Shown: positions 25,317 through 34,157, counted from the first letter of the stretch. The stretch: 64,000 nt of DNA from a candidate division WOR-1 bacterium RIFOXYB2_FULL_45_9 (GCA_001771575.1 MEUD01000001.1:1427277-1491276); one strand, 5' to 3'. Made by a program: numbers and translations. Notes: generated from the sequence alone by a model not told the origin.

Positions 25317-26023
25317 GCAATAATCCTTAAGCCCTTCAAGGTTAAATCAGAATCTATTATATCAACAACCGGGGTGTACTTACAAATTAGCTTCGCTAAT
25401 CCCCCAGTCGCGATGACGGTTGCTTTGGCGGCTTTCATTTCCTTTTTTATCCGCCAGACCATCCCTTCGACCATGGCGACATAGCCAAAGACCAGGCCGC
25501 TTTGCAGAGCTTCGGTGGTACTGCGGCCGACCACACGTTTGGGAGGAGCGATCGGGACTGACGGGAGTTTGGCGGTCCGCTGATGCAGGGTATCGCGGGC
25601 GAGGGTGATCCCCGGAGCGATCGCCCCGCCTAAATATTCTCCCTTAGCGGAAACGTAATCGAAGGTGGTGGCGGTCCCAAAGTCGATGATCAATGCCGGT
25701 TTATTATAAAGGGTGTAAGCGGCCAGGGCGTTGACCACCCGGTCGGCGCCGATCGCTTTCTTATCACTAAGCTTGACCTTAATGAGGGGGATATCCGCGG
25801 CCGTAATAAAGCGAGGGACGAGGTGAAAATGCTTTTTGACATCTTTGGCTAATTTCCGATCAATCGCCGGGACGACACTGGCAATGATCACCTTTGAAAT
25901 ATTTCCCATTATTTTAGGAAATATATATGGAGAAGTGGCCGTTCGCCAGCTTGAAACCAAGCTAGGGCCTTTATAAAGGCCATAAACAATGTTAGTATTG
26001 CCGACGTCAACAGTCAATATCAT
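25307..26023 (-). CDS. coaX: Type III pantothenate kinase
   Basis: A 238-residue ASKHA-fold kinase that phosphorylates pantothenate, the first step to coenzyme A. MILTVDVGNTNIVYGLYKG is the phosphate-1 loop with its Asp. GADRVVNALAAY and DFGTATTFDYVS are the substrate and phosphate-2 motifs. VVGRSTTEALQSGLVFGYVA is also conserved. CoaX is CoA-insensitive and often needs a monovalent cation. The ATG lies 6 nt after an extended -10 on the minus strand, so the mRNA is probably leaderless. Confidence 0.94.
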   Translation of the reverse strand: MILTVDVGNTNIVYGLYKGPSLVSSWRTATSPYIFPKIMGNISKVIIASVVPAIDRKLAKDVKKHFHLVPRFITAADIPLIKVKLSDKKAIGADRVVNALAAYTLYNKPALIIDFGTATTFDYVSAKGEYLGGAIAPGITLARDTLHQRTAKLPSVPIAPPKRVVGRSTTEALQSGLVFGYVAMVEGMVWRIKKEMKAAKATVIATGGLAKLICKYTPVVDIIDSDLTLKGLRIIAES

Positions 26024-26029
26024 CTACCA

Positions 26030-26038
26030 ATTATAGCA
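26030..26038 (-). promoter_or_regulatory. Extended -10 promoter of coaX, leaderless arrangement
   Basis: On the minus strand TGCTATAAT (26038-26030) is followed after 6 nt by the coaX ATG. It is the same 9-mer as upstream of yggS and holB. Confidence 0.7.
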
Positions 26039-26039
26039 T

Positions 26040-26384
26040 GTGAAAAGAGAACTTTTAGCTTTAATTATCTGTATTTTTACTTATAATCCGGCGTTTGGCC
26101 TTGATATGGCGCCGCCAGCGCTGGCTTATGATCCCGCCTGTTTGAAGATCACCGCTGAACCTGAAGTTTCAAGGTCAGCTTTTATGAAAGTCGAACAATA
26201 CGTGACTGACTTGAGCTTTCCGTATGATCTGAAATATAATTTAAAGGAGAACACCTGGAAGTTGAGGTTGTTTCCGAAGAGATCTCCTGCTTTGGTTAAA
26301 GGTGACTTGATCGAGCCGACTCTTATGTATGATAATACCGACCGCTATCGGCTTTATTTGATTAATAAAGGGTTCGTGTTTTAA
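26040..26384 (+). CDS. Small secreted protein of unknown function
   Basis: A 114-residue protein with a signal peptide (MKRELLALIICIFTYNPAFG, GTG start) and a mature part of about 94 residues rich in Tyr and Lys. Two Met-rich or Pro-rich patches (LDMAPPALAYDPAC) and one Cys are present. I recognise no family. It is divergent from coaX, with only 16 bp between start codons. No ribosome binding site is visible. It could be spurious, but the signal-like N-terminus and codon pattern favour a real gene. Confidence 0.5.
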   Translation: MKRELLALIICIFTYNPAFGLDMAPPALAYDPACLKITAEPEVSRSAFMKVEQYVTDLSFPYDLKYNLKENTWKLRLFPKRSPALVKGDLIEPTLMYDNTDRYRLYLINKGFVF

Positions 26385-26435
26385 ATTGATTTTTAAAATA
26401 TTTTTGTGTAAAATATTTTTACTGCGATCAAACGG

Positions 26436-26463
26436 TTGACTTCTTTTGGCGTTTTTTAATTAT
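26436..26463 (+). promoter_or_regulatory. Probable sigma70 promoter of the MoxR/Bat operon
   Basis: TTGACT (26436-26441) is followed by AATTAT (26458-26463) with a 16-bp spacer (17 if ATTATT is used). A direct repeat of AAAATATTTTT upstream (26395-26420) makes an AT-rich patch that could act as an UP element. The moxR ribosome binding site follows at 26470-26477. Confidence 0.5.
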
Positions 26464-26483
26464 TTGTAAAGGAGAGGGTGAAA

Positions 26484-27473
26484 ATGAATGACGACATCAA
26501 AATTATCGATGAAAAAGTAAAAGCAAAAAGCGAGTTCGTGGATAAAATTGGACGAGCGCTGGCCGGAACAATTATTGGTCAGAAATCGATTATCGATCGA
26601 ATGATCGTCGCCATGCTTTGTAATGGCCACGTGATGGTCGAGGGGGTCCCCGGATTGGCTAAAACGCTGATCGTCAAAGCGCTGGCCGCCGCCGTTGACG
26701 CCAAATTTGCCAGGATCCAGTTTACCCCGGACCTTCTTCCTTCCGATTTGATTGGAACGATGATCCTCAACCCCAAGAGTGGGGAGTTTACTTCGCGCAA
26801 AGGGCCGATCTTCGCCAATATTGTTTTAGCCGACGAGATCAACCGCGCGCCATCCAAGGTCCAGAGCGCTCTGCTGGAAGCGATGCAGGAGCACCGGGTG
26901 ACAATATCTGATACCACCCATCATCTGCCGGAGCCGTTCATGGTCCTGGCGACGCAAAATCCGATCGAGCAGGAAGGGACCTATCCCCTCCCCGAAGCGG
27001 CGATCGACCGCTTTATGTTCAAGCTAAAGATTACCTATCCGAGAAAAGAGGAAGAGCTTAAGATCATTGACAATGCCCTGATCGGCGAAGAGCCCAAAAT
27101 TACTAAAGTAGTGGGAATCGAAGAGATCCTTTTGACCAGAAAAGTGATCAACGAGATCTATATTGATGACAAATTAAAGCAATACATTATTAATCTGGTC
27201 TCCGCCACCAGGACCCCTCAAGAATACGGGTTAAGCGAGCTCGCCGGAATGATCCAGTTTGGCGCTTCACCGCGCGCTTCGATCAATCTGGCACACGCCG
27301 CCAAAGGACATGCGTTTATCCGCCGGCGTGGATATGTGACCCCCGACGACATTAAAGGCGTCGCGCTCGACGTGATGCGCCACCGCTTGATTTTAACTTA
27401 CGAGGCGGAAGCGGAAGAACAGACCCCGGAAACGATCATTCAGAAGGTGCTGGACGCGGTCGATGTCCCTTAA
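26484..27473 (+). CDS. MoxR-family AAA+ ATPase
   Basis: A 329-residue AAA+ chaperone that in such operons works on von Willebrand factor A proteins. Walker A region is EGVPGLAKT, Walker B IVLADEINRAPSK, sensor 1 ATQNPIEQEGTYPLPEAA (the MoxR insert) and the arginine-finger region EAAIDRFMF. The ATG at 26484 is best placed behind GGAGAGG; a GTG at 26478 is too close. It is the first gene of a MoxR-DUF58-BatABCD operon. Confidence 0.93.
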   Translation: MNDDIKIIDEKVKAKSEFVDKIGRALAGTIIGQKSIIDRMIVAMLCNGHVMVEGVPGLAKTLIVKALAAAVDAKFARIQFTPDLLPSDLIGTMILNPKSGEFTSRKGPIFANIVLADEINRAPSKVQSALLEAMQEHRVTISDTTHHLPEPFMVLATQNPIEQEGTYPLPEAAIDRFMFKLKITYPRKEEELKIIDNALIGEEPKITKVVGIEEILLTRKVINEIYIDDKLKQYIINLVSATRTPQEYGLSELAGMIQFGASPRASINLAHAAKGHAFIRRRGYVTPDDIKGVALDVMRHRLILTYEAEAEEQTPETIIQKVLDAVDVP

Positions 27474-27481
27474 GGAGAGTC

Positions 27482-28366
27482 ATGACCACCGCGGAGATCT
27501 TCAAGAATATACGTCGGATCGAGATCCAATCCCGTAAACCGGTTAACCAGCTTTTTGCCGGCGAGTATCGGAGCGTTTTTAAGGGAGAAGGGTTGGAGTT
27601 TCACGAGGTTCGCGAATACCAGCCAGGGGACGATATCCGTTCGATAGATTGGAATGTCACCGCCAGGCTTGGCCACCCTTTTGTTAAGAAATTCATCGAA
27701 GAGCGCCAGCGGACGATCGTTTTGATGATCGACGTTTCCGGCTCGCAGGACTTTGGGTCGCTCAATAAAAGTAAAAACGAGATCGCGGCCGAGCTGGCGG
27801 CGATCCTGGCTTTTTCGGCGATCAAGAACAACGACCTGGTCGGGCTCCTTCTCTTTACCGACCAGGTCGAAAAATACATTCCTCCAAAAAAAGGAAAAAA
27901 GCACGTCATGCGGATCATTCGCGATATCCTCTATTTTCGGCGGCAAAATCCAGGGACCGATTTAGCCCAGGCTCTCCGCTACTTCAGCAGGGTCCAGCGG
28001 AAAAGCGCCATTGTTTTTTTGATCTCCGATTTTCTGGGCGATGATTACGAGCGGCCGCTGGCGGTGACCAGCCGGCGGCACGATTTGATCCCGGTCATGC
28101 TGAAGGACCGCTTTGAGCGGCAGTTTCCGTCCCACGATGGTTTGCTTCAGGTCGAAGATCCTGAAAACGGCGAGCTGGTTGTCCTGGATGGGGGGGACAA
28201 ATCCCTGCGCGAAAGATACGATCAGCTGGTTGCCGATGAGTATAAGAGAAAAATTAAATACTTTCGTTCGCTCAAAGTCGATTGCCTGGAGATCACAACG
28301 GACGGGGATTATATCAAGCCCTTGAACCTGTTTTTTAAGCGCCAGCAAGGGAAGGCCCGCCGCTGA
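27482..28366 (+). CDS. DUF58 (vWA-like) protein
   Basis: A 294-residue cytoplasmic protein. FHEVREYQPGDDIRSIDWNVTARLG is the DUF58 block (about residues 40-64). A vWA-like domain with DVSGSQDFGS as MIDAS region follows. Such proteins are regular partners of MoxR ATPases. AAGGAG lies just upstream of the ATG. The stop shares a base with the next ATG. Confidence 0.88.
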   Translation: MTTAEIFKNIRRIEIQSRKPVNQLFAGEYRSVFKGEGLEFHEVREYQPGDDIRSIDWNVTARLGHPFVKKFIEERQRTIVLMIDVSGSQDFGSLNKSKNEIAAELAAILAFSAIKNNDLVGLLLFTDQVEKYIPPKKGKKHVMRIIRDILYFRRQNPGTDLAQALRYFSRVQRKSAIVFLISDFLGDDYERPLAVTSRRHDLIPVMLKDRFERQFPSHDGLLQVEDPENGELVVLDGGDKSLRERYDQLVADEYKRKIKYFRSLKVDCLEITTDGDYIKPLNLFFKRQQGKARR

Positions 28367-28896
28367 TGATGACCGAAGATATCCGCGATATCAAAGGAAT
28401 TGTGGGGGTGATCGACTGGGGGACGATGTTATTCCTTGGCCTCTGCCTGATCCTTTGCCTTGGCCTCTTCTATTTAGCTTATCGTTACTATCTTAATATT
28501 AAGGCTAAGGCAAAGGCGGAGCAAAAGGCGGGAAAAATGGCTCCGGCTAAGCCGTTCAATGTTTTTGCCGAAGAGTCGATCCTTGCGTTAGACCCAGTTG
28601 TTTATTTCCAGAAAGGGCTGTTCCGCGATTATTATTTCGAGCTGACCAGGATCGTTCGCCATTTTCTGTCCGATAATTACAAAATTGACGCTTTGGAGAA
28701 GACTTCTTTTGAATTGGTCACCGAGATGGAAAGGGTTGAGCGCGATTATGAAAAGATCAAACTGCTTGACCGTTTTCTGCAAGACGCCGACCTGGTTAAA
28801 TTTGCCAGGGAAAAACCGAGTTTGGCAGTAATGAGGGAATCGAAAGAAAAGGCGCTCGGTTTTATCAAGGAGTTTTACCGTTATGCGGCTGGCTAA
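28366..28896 (+). CDS. DUF4381-like single-pass membrane protein of the Bat operon
   Basis: A 176-residue protein with one membrane helix near the N-terminus (MLFLGLCLILCLGLFYLAY, about 20-38) and a cytoplasmic helical domain (FRDYYFELTRIVRHFLSDNY) resembling the region found between DUF58 and BatA genes in other phyla and the C-terminal part of BatD. It probably bridges the MoxR/DUF58 module and the membrane vWA proteins. It overlaps batA by 14 bp. Confidence 0.7.
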   Translation: MMTEDIRDIKGIVGVIDWGTMLFLGLCLILCLGLFYLAYRYYLNIKAKAKAEQKAGKMAPAKPFNVFAEESILALDPVVYFQKGLFRDYYFELTRIVRHFLSDNYKIDALEKTSFELVTEMERVERDYEKIKLLDRFLQDADLVKFAREKPSLAVMRESKEKALGFIKEFYRYAAG

Positions 28897-29878
28897 CGCT
28901 TTTTGGTTGTTGCTTATTCCAGCCCTTCCTTATTTGTATTATTTAAAAAGGAAGGGGAAACCGGCCGCTCTGCCTCACCCCGACCTGGCTTGGCGGCTGG
29001 CCGAGCGGGGTAGTAGGACCAGTTTTAAGATGGCCTTGCCGTTGATCCTTCGCATGGCGGCGCTGATCTTGCTGATCGCCGCTCTTGCCAGGCCGCAATT
29101 GGGTTTCAAGCTCGACAGCGCCAATCGCTTTGGGATCGATATCATGGTGGCGCTTGATGTCAGCAGTTCCATGACGGCGGAAGATTTTGTTCCCAATCGT
29201 ATAACGGTCGCTAAAAACGACCTGGCCGATTTTATCCGTTCCCGCCGCGACGACCGGATCGGATTGATCGTTTTCGGCGCGCAGAGCTATTTGCAGTCCC
29301 CCCTCACCAACGACCATCGGACCCTTCTCTCTTTCTTAGATGACGTGAGAGTGGGGATGGCGGAAGATGGGACCGCGATCGGCATGGCGCTGGGGAACGC
29401 GGTCAAGCGGTTGAAAGATTCGCGGGCCAGGAGCAAGGTGATCCTCCTTTTGACCGACGGAGATAATAACGCCGGGGCGATCGATCCCGAGACGGCGGCC
29501 AAATTAGCGGCGACTTACGGTATTAAGATCTACGCGATCGGCATTGGCGACCCAAGGGGAGCGCCGATCCCGCTTATCGACCAATTCGGCAACAAGACCT
29601 ACGCTTATAATCCGGACGGGACCCCGTTCTTGACCAAAATGAACGTTGACGGGCTGAAGAAGCTCGCCGCTTTGACCGAGGGTGGGTATTTTATCGCTTC
29701 AGACGGCGGAAAGCTCCGGGAGATATTTCAGCGGATCGACCAAATGGAAAAGACCAGGTTCGACGCGAAGGATAAATATGTGTTTGACGAACTATTCGGC
29801 TTTTTTGCTTTTCCGGCTTTTCTGCTGTTGTTCCTTGAAAGGCTGCTGGTTAAATTTTGGGTGAGGCCTTTGCCATGA
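28883..29878 (+). CDS. batA: BatA-like membrane vWA-domain protein
   Basis: A 331-residue protein with two N-terminal membrane helices (FWLLLIPALPYLYYL; PLILRMAALILLIAALA), a vWA domain with MIDAS motif DVSSSMT and TDGDNN, and a C-terminal helix (LFGFFAFPAFLLLFLERLL). This is the standard BatA layout, with the vWA domain facing the periplasm. The Bat operon takes its name from Bacteroides aerotolerance, and its exact function is unsettled. The stop overlaps the batB ATG. Confidence 0.88.
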   Translation: MRLANAFWLLLIPALPYLYYLKRKGKPAALPHPDLAWRLAERGSRTSFKMALPLILRMAALILLIAALARPQLGFKLDSANRFGIDIMVALDVSSSMTAEDFVPNRITVAKNDLADFIRSRRDDRIGLIVFGAQSYLQSPLTNDHRTLLSFLDDVRVGMAEDGTAIGMALGNAVKRLKDSRARSKVILLLTDGDNNAGAIDPETAAKLAATYGIKIYAIGIGDPRGAPIPLIDQFGNKTYAYNPDGTPFLTKMNVDGLKKLAALTEGGYFIASDGGKLREIFQRIDQMEKTRFDAKDKYVFDELFGFFAFPAFLLLFLERLLVKFWVRPLP

Positions 29879-30858
29879 TCTTTGCCAGAGCGGTTTATTT
29901 GTGGTTATTGCCGGTCTTGTTGATGATCGCCTGGTATGAGTTGAAGCCAGGAAAATGGAGCAATCATTTGTTTGGCCGGGAGTTGAAGCCATTAATGCTT
30001 AGGCTTCTCGACGAGCGGAAACGTTTAATTAAAAAACTTTTATTTTTTGCCGGGATGTTTTTCCTGGTCATTGCCCTCGCCCAGCCGCAGTGGGGAGAGA
30101 GGGGCGAGCTTCTTTCCGTTCCGGGGATCGATATTATTTTTGCTGTCGACGTCAGTAAAAGCATGCTGGCCGGTGATCTTAAACCAAACCGCCTGGAGAA
30201 CGCCAAACAGGCGCTCCGTCTTTTGGCCATGCAAATGGAGGGGAATCGTTTAGGCCTGGTCGCGTTTGCCGGCAGTTCTTTTGTTGAATGTCCTTTGACC
30301 GGAGATGTTGGGGCGGTCCAGCTTTTTTTGGGTTCGCTATCCACCAGTCTGATCCCGGTCCCGGGGACCGACCTGGGGGGGGCGATAGAGAGCGCGGCCA
30401 AAGCTTTTGACCGTGCTCCGACAAGCAAAGCGATCATTTTAATAACGGATGGAGAAGATCTTTCCGGAGGGGGTCGCGCCGCGGCCGAGGTGGCGGCCGG
30501 AGCCGGGATAAAAATATTTCCGGTTGGCATTGGGACGGCGGTGGGGGAGACCGTTCCCGAAGTCGATGAAAATGGGCGGGTTGTCGGTCTTAAACGCGAC
30601 CAGAAAGGAGATCTGGTGGTCTCCAAGCTCGATGTCGACCTGTTAAACGAGATCGCCGGGAAAACCGGTGGCAAAGCGCTATTTGTTGCCGGCGGTGGAT
30701 CGACCCTGCCGGAGTTGATGGCGGCGATCGCTTCTCTCCCAAAAACAAAAATAAGCCAGAAACTCGGCTATCAATATCTTGACCGTTTTCAGATTTTTCT
30801 GTTATTAGCTTTTGTTTGTTTGGTCGCCGAGCTTGTTATGAGCGAGAGGAAAAGATGA
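29875..30858 (+). CDS. batB: BatB-like membrane vWA-domain protein
   Basis: A 327-residue paralogue of BatA: N-terminal helices (AVYLWLLPVLLMIAWYEL; LLFFAGMFFLVIALA), MIDAS DVSKSML, TDGEDLSGGG and a C-terminal helix. The start at 29875 overlaps the batA stop (ATGA); the in-frame ATG at 29857 lies inside batA. The stop codon overlaps the first base of a palindromic element. Confidence 0.88.
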   Translation: MIFARAVYLWLLPVLLMIAWYELKPGKWSNHLFGRELKPLMLRLLDERKRLIKKLLFFAGMFFLVIALAQPQWGERGELLSVPGIDIIFAVDVSKSMLAGDLKPNRLENAKQALRLLAMQMEGNRLGLVAFAGSSFVECPLTGDVGAVQLFLGSLSTSLIPVPGTDLGGAIESAAKAFDRAPTSKAIILITDGEDLSGGGRAAAEVAAGAGIKIFPVGIGTAVGETVPEVDENGRVVGLKRDQKGDLVVSKLDVDLLNEIAGKTGGKALFVAGGGSTLPELMAAIASLPKTKISQKLGYQYLDRFQIFLLLAFVCLVAELVMSERKR

Positions 30859-30921
30859 CCCCCTCTGTCCTCATTTCATTCGGACATCTCCCCCTTATTA
30901 AGGGGGAGATTGAGAGGGGGT
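30858..30921. repeat. Branched palindromic element in the bat operon
   Basis: An outer stem ACCCCCTCT (30858-30866) with AGAGGGGGT (30913-30921) encloses two hairpins: GTCC/GGAC (30867-30870, 30882-30885) and a perfect 11-bp stem ATCTCCCCCTT/AAGGGGGAGAT (30886-30910). The transcript would fold as a three-way junction. The element fills most of the 76-bp gap between batB and batC and looks like a small dispersed palindromic repeat (MITE-like). Confidence 0.75.
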
Positions 30922-30934
30922 ATTAGGAAAACGC

Positions 30935-31576
30935 ATGAAAAAACGAATTATTTTCATAACGATTACTGCTTACTACTTATCACTTATAACTGCCGTCCAC
31001 GCGCTCCCTTTCGAAAGCCGTCTGAATAAAGGGAATGGGTTCTACGATCGCGGGCTTTTCGACCGGGCGCAAAATGTGTATGAATCCATTCTGGCCAGGA
31101 AAAAAGATCCGCTGGCGAAGTATAATCTTGGCAACGCTCTTTACCGCCAGGGAAAATATGCCGAAAGTGAAAAGATCTTTGAGACGGTTAGCGGCGAAGC
31201 GGCCGACAAGGGGTTGGTCCATAAAGCGTTATATAATAAAGGAAATGCCCAGTTCCGCCAGGAAAACTATGAAGGAGCGGTTAACTCCTATGAACAGGCG
31301 CTGAAGTTCAAGGATAAAGACCAGGATACGCTCTATAACCTGGCCTTGGCTAAAAAACTATTAAAAATGCCGAAGAATCAAAGACCCAAACAAAACAAAC
31401 AGAAGCAACAGCAGCAGAAAAAACCGCAACAAAAACAACCGCAAAGCGAGCCGCAGAAGAAAAATGGGTTGAACAAACAGGACGCGGAGCGGATATTGCA
31501 GGGGTTGGGGAATAACGAAAAACATCAAGGGAAGCGGAAGAATGGAAAAGGGGCTGGGAGCGGGGAGGATTGGTGA
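30935..31576 (+). CDS. batC: BatC-like secreted TPR protein
   Basis: A 213-residue protein with a signal peptide (MKKRIIFITITAYYLSLITA), three TPR units (DPLAKYNLGNALYRQGKYAE; HKALYNKGNAQFRQENYEGA; DTLYNLALAKKLL), then a low-complexity Gln/Lys-rich tail (about 148-178) and a short Gly-rich end. BatC proteins in Bat operons have this TPR make-up. Part of the signal peptide is encoded by a 7-bp tandem repeat. Confidence 0.82.
   Translation: MKKRIIFITITAYYLSLITAVHALPFESRLNKGNGFYDRGLFDRAQNVYESILARKKDPLAKYNLGNALYRQGKYAESEKIFETVSGEAADKGLVHKALYNKGNAQFRQENYEGAVNSYEQALKFKDKDQDTLYNLALAKKLLKMPKNQRPKQNKQKQQQQKKPQQKQPQSEPQKKNGLNKQDAERILQGLGNNEKHQGKRKNGKGAGSGEDW
30961..30995. repeat. Degenerate 7-bp tandem repeat, five units, within a signal-peptide code
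   Basis: The units GATTACT, GCTTACT, ACTTATC, ACTTATA and ACTGCCG encode ITAYYLSLITA of the BatC-like signal peptide. Confidence 0.7.
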
Positions 31577-31593
31577 ATGGGTGGCCTAAAATT

Positions 31594-33390
31594 ATGAAAA
31601 AGACAAAAAGCCGTGGACTTGTGGTTGCCTTAACTTTAGTTTTATTGGGTTTGCCGTTATCTGCAGGGGAGTTATCCATCAAGGCGACGGTTGATAAAAC
31701 CACGGTCTCTTTGGACGACACGGTTAGTTACACGGTTACCCTCTCCGGGGGGAACGAAGATGTTCCAGCCCCATCTTTGCCTAAATTTGTAAATTTGTCT
31801 TTGGTCTCTAATTATCGCTCCTCGAATATTTCAATTATTAACGGCCAGGCGAGCGTTTCTTCTTCAGTTACTTATATTTTGAAACCGCAAGCGGTCGGTG
31901 CCGCCTCAATCGGCGCCGCTTCGCTGGTATTCAATGGCAAGACTTACTGGGCTGATCCGATCGAGGTCAAAGTCACCCCGGCAACCGGGGTCAGCCGGTC
32001 GCGCCGGAGCCTCCCCCCCACCGGGTTAGGGGTCGATCCCTGGGAAGAGGTGTTTGATAAGTTTTTTAAGGAGCCGGTTTTTGTTAAACCGGACCCGGTC
32101 AAAGACCCGATCAAAGTAAAAATGTCGGTTTCAACCAACGCTCCATACGTGAACCAATTGGTCTTATTAACTTTTACTTTTTACCGCCGGGTCAATCTCC
32201 TGGAGGCTCCGATCTATATGCCGCCGTCGACCACCGGTTTTTGGGCGGTTAATTTGCCGGTCAGCAGTGAACAGCGACGGGAGACTATCGATGGGGTGAC
32301 CTATCTGGCCCAGGATTTTCGGACCGCGATCTTCCCAATTTCCAGCGGTCGGCAGGTGATTAAAGAAGGCTCTCTTCGGGCGCGGCTTGGGGCTGGAGCG
32401 CCGGATTTGTTTAAGACTAAGCCGGTGGCTTTGCTGGTTAAGCCTTTGCCGGAGGCGGGCAAGCCGGTTGACTTTGGCGGTTCAGTCGGCCGCTATCAGC
32501 TGTCTGTCGCGTCAAATGTTAAAGAGGTTGAACGGGGAAAACCTTTTACCATTACCGCCAAGGTTTTTGGCGAGGGGAATATTCAATCGGTCGCGGAACC
32601 TGTTTTAGCTTCGGGCGATGGATATAAAAGACTTTCCAGCTCTTCGACCGAAAAGGTTGTCCCGGGCAACGCTTTAGTCTCCGGTTCCAAAACCTTTGAG
32701 ATTGCCATTTTGCCCCTTAAAGAGGGAAAGCTAACCTTGCCGCCATTAACCTTTAGCTACTTTGATCCAAATCAAGCGAAATATGTCGCGTTAAAGTCAC
32801 AGCCAATTACCATTAATGTCCTACATTCCGACGCGCCGCTGCCTAAGGATTTGGCGGCGGCGGAGAAGAGCGGGCCGGAAGGATCGGTTAAAATTGATTT
32901 TAATTGGAAAACGCCGCTGAAAAAAATAATCAGGACTTTTTTGGCCCCGCTGTTGCAATTGATTTTTTGGTCAATGACAATCCTGCTGGTTAGCGCCGTT
33001 TTTTGGCGGCGTCTCCAGCAGTTGCGAGGAGCTGATCCAATTAAGCTTCGCCAATCCCGCGCTCTCCGGGTCGCCCGCGATCGTCTAAAGAAAGGGGAGC
33101 GTTTGCTAAAGGCCCAGAAGCTCAAAGAAGGCGTTAATGAGCTCCATGAATCAGTCAGCCATTATTTAGGGGATAAGTATAACTTTTCCGCGACCGGGGC
33201 GACAACCGATGAGATTAAAGTGCTTTTGGCCGGCAAGGGGATTGCGACTGAAGAACAGAAAAAAATTGAGTCCTTTTTAGCTGAATGTGATTTGATTCGT
33301 TTTACCCCGGCAACGCTGGATATAACAAAAATGGAAGAATTACTGGAATTAGCTAAGGAGATGATCTTGACGGTTGAATCCGCCCCTTAA
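31594..33390 (+). CDS. batD: BatD-like membrane-anchored protein
   Basis: A 598-residue protein: signal peptide (MKKTKSRGLVVALTLVLLGL), a periplasmic part of repeated Ig-like beta-domains (VDKTTVSLDDTVSYTVTLSG; VSTNAPYVNQLVLLTFTFYR), a membrane helix near 470 (LLQLIFWSMTILLVSAVFW) and a cytoplasmic helical tail that resembles the DUF4381-like protein. The start is uncertain: GGGGAGG at 31562-31568 fits a GTG at 31573 better, but the ATG at 31594 gives a normal signal peptide. It ends the operon. Confidence 0.83.
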   Translation: MKKTKSRGLVVALTLVLLGLPLSAGELSIKATVDKTTVSLDDTVSYTVTLSGGNEDVPAPSLPKFVNLSLVSNYRSSNISIINGQASVSSSVTYILKPQAVGAASIGAASLVFNGKTYWADPIEVKVTPATGVSRSRRSLPPTGLGVDPWEEVFDKFFKEPVFVKPDPVKDPIKVKMSVSTNAPYVNQLVLLTFTFYRRVNLLEAPIYMPPSTTGFWAVNLPVSSEQRRETIDGVTYLAQDFRTAIFPISSGRQVIKEGSLRARLGAGAPDLFKTKPVALLVKPLPEAGKPVDFGGSVGRYQLSVASNVKEVERGKPFTITAKVFGEGNIQSVAEPVLASGDGYKRLSSSSTEKVVPGNALVSGSKTFEIAILPLKEGKLTLPPLTFSYFDPNQAKYVALKSQPITINVLHSDAPLPKDLAAAEKSGPEGSVKIDFNWKTPLKKIIRTFLAPLLQLIFWSMTILLVSAVFWRRLQQLRGADPIKLRQSRALRVARDRLKKGERLLKAQKLKEGVNELHESVSHYLGDKYNFSATGATTDEIKVLLAGKGIATEEQKKIESFLAECDLIRFTPATLDITKMEELLELAKEMILTVESAP

Positions 33391-33397
33391 ACGCGAG

Positions 33398-33661
33398 CTA
33401 TTTTTTTATGTCGGCAGACCAGGCAAAAAGCTTTTCTTCTTCGTTAATGCCACTTGAGGAATGTGCTCTGCCGGAAAGAATCCCAGGATAAAGTGTTAAT
33501 ATTTGGTCAGCCATGTCTTGGCTGGATCCCTTAAGGAAATCTTTAATCGCCAAATTAATCGCTTGCGGGGCTGTCTTTCCTTTTTTGATCGATGACTTAG
33601 CTACCCTCCAAACTGCTTTTCGATATCTAATAATATTAATCATGCTTGCTATGCCGGTCAT
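33398..33661 (-). CDS. Small hypothetical protein
   Basis: An 87-residue, mildly basic protein (MTGIASMINIIRYRKAVWRV...) with no recognised domain. The ATG at 33661 has AAGGAG at a 6-nt spacing; the in-frame ATG at 33676 contains that ribosome binding site and is therefore less likely. It converges on batD (7 bp between stops). Helical content looks high. No function proposed. Confidence 0.5.
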   Translation of the reverse strand: MTGIASMINIIRYRKAVWRVAKSSIKKGKTAPQAINLAIKDFLKGSSQDMADQILTLYPGILSGRAHSSSGINEEEKLFAWSADIKK

Positions 33662-33739
33662 TATACACTCCTTCATTGAAATGTTCTGTGTAATGATCGA
33701 TAGGTTTTGATTGAAATTTCAGGGTGGTTAATTGTTTGA

Positions 33740-34110
33740 GGGCAAATTGGAAAGAATGTCGCTCCTGTTCGTCAATATGCCCTTTCGCTGGGCTGGCAGG
33801 AGGGGTCTCCCTCGCCCAATCAGTTGTTTTATGCCGACGGTGAGTATGGCGGGCTCAAGGTACGCCTTTTGATTGAATTTGTTTTGCTTGGCAGTATTGC
33901 CGCTTCGCACCAAAGGCGCATTGAGAAGAGCGGCAGATCAATGAGATTGGGGTCTTGGCTAGAGCGGAGATTGTTTCCATGGAAGATAAGCAGGTCGTTT
34001 TAAATAAAATGTATTACGGGGTGAAGTTGTATTTAAAAGTTTATCCCAGTGACGGGACGGCTCCGTTTATTGAAGAGCTGAAAAGAATAAAAAAACTGCA
34101 AGCTAAATAA
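33740..34110 (+). pseudogene. Degenerate coding remnant in the 480-bp gap before nfnA
   Basis: The stretch 33677-34157 has no intact gene. Two overlapping open frames look like pieces of one decayed gene: 33740-34003 (includes VAPVRQYALSLGWQEGSPSP and FYADGEYGGLKVRLLIEF) has no start codon, and 33925-34110, in a different frame, reads RAEIVSMEDKQVVLNKMYYG and ends KRIKKLQAK with codon use like real genes. A frameshift near 33890-33925 would join them. An ATG at 33979 could still start a 43-residue peptide. I cannot name the parent family. Confidence 0.4.
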
Positions 34111-34141
34111 TCGGCCAATTCTATTATTTCAGCTGTTCCCC

Positions 34142-34150
34142 TGATATAAT
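34142..34150 (+). promoter_or_regulatory. Extended -10 promoter of nfnAB, leaderless arrangement
   Basis: TGATATAAT (34142-34150) is an extended -10; the nfnA ATG follows after 7 nt with no ribosome binding site. Confidence 0.65.
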
Positions 34151-34157
34151 TGTTGTC

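Noticed and set aside
26029-26040. A plus-strand -10 (AATTAT) serving the small gene at 26040
   Set aside because: No -35 at a usable distance and only 5 nt to the start codon; the minus-strand TGCTATAAT for coaX is the better reading of the same bases.
31374-31470. Possible microsatellite or recoding signal in the Gln/Lys-rich tail of BatC
   Set aside because: The CAR and AAR codons are irregular and stay in frame; it is a low-complexity protein tail.
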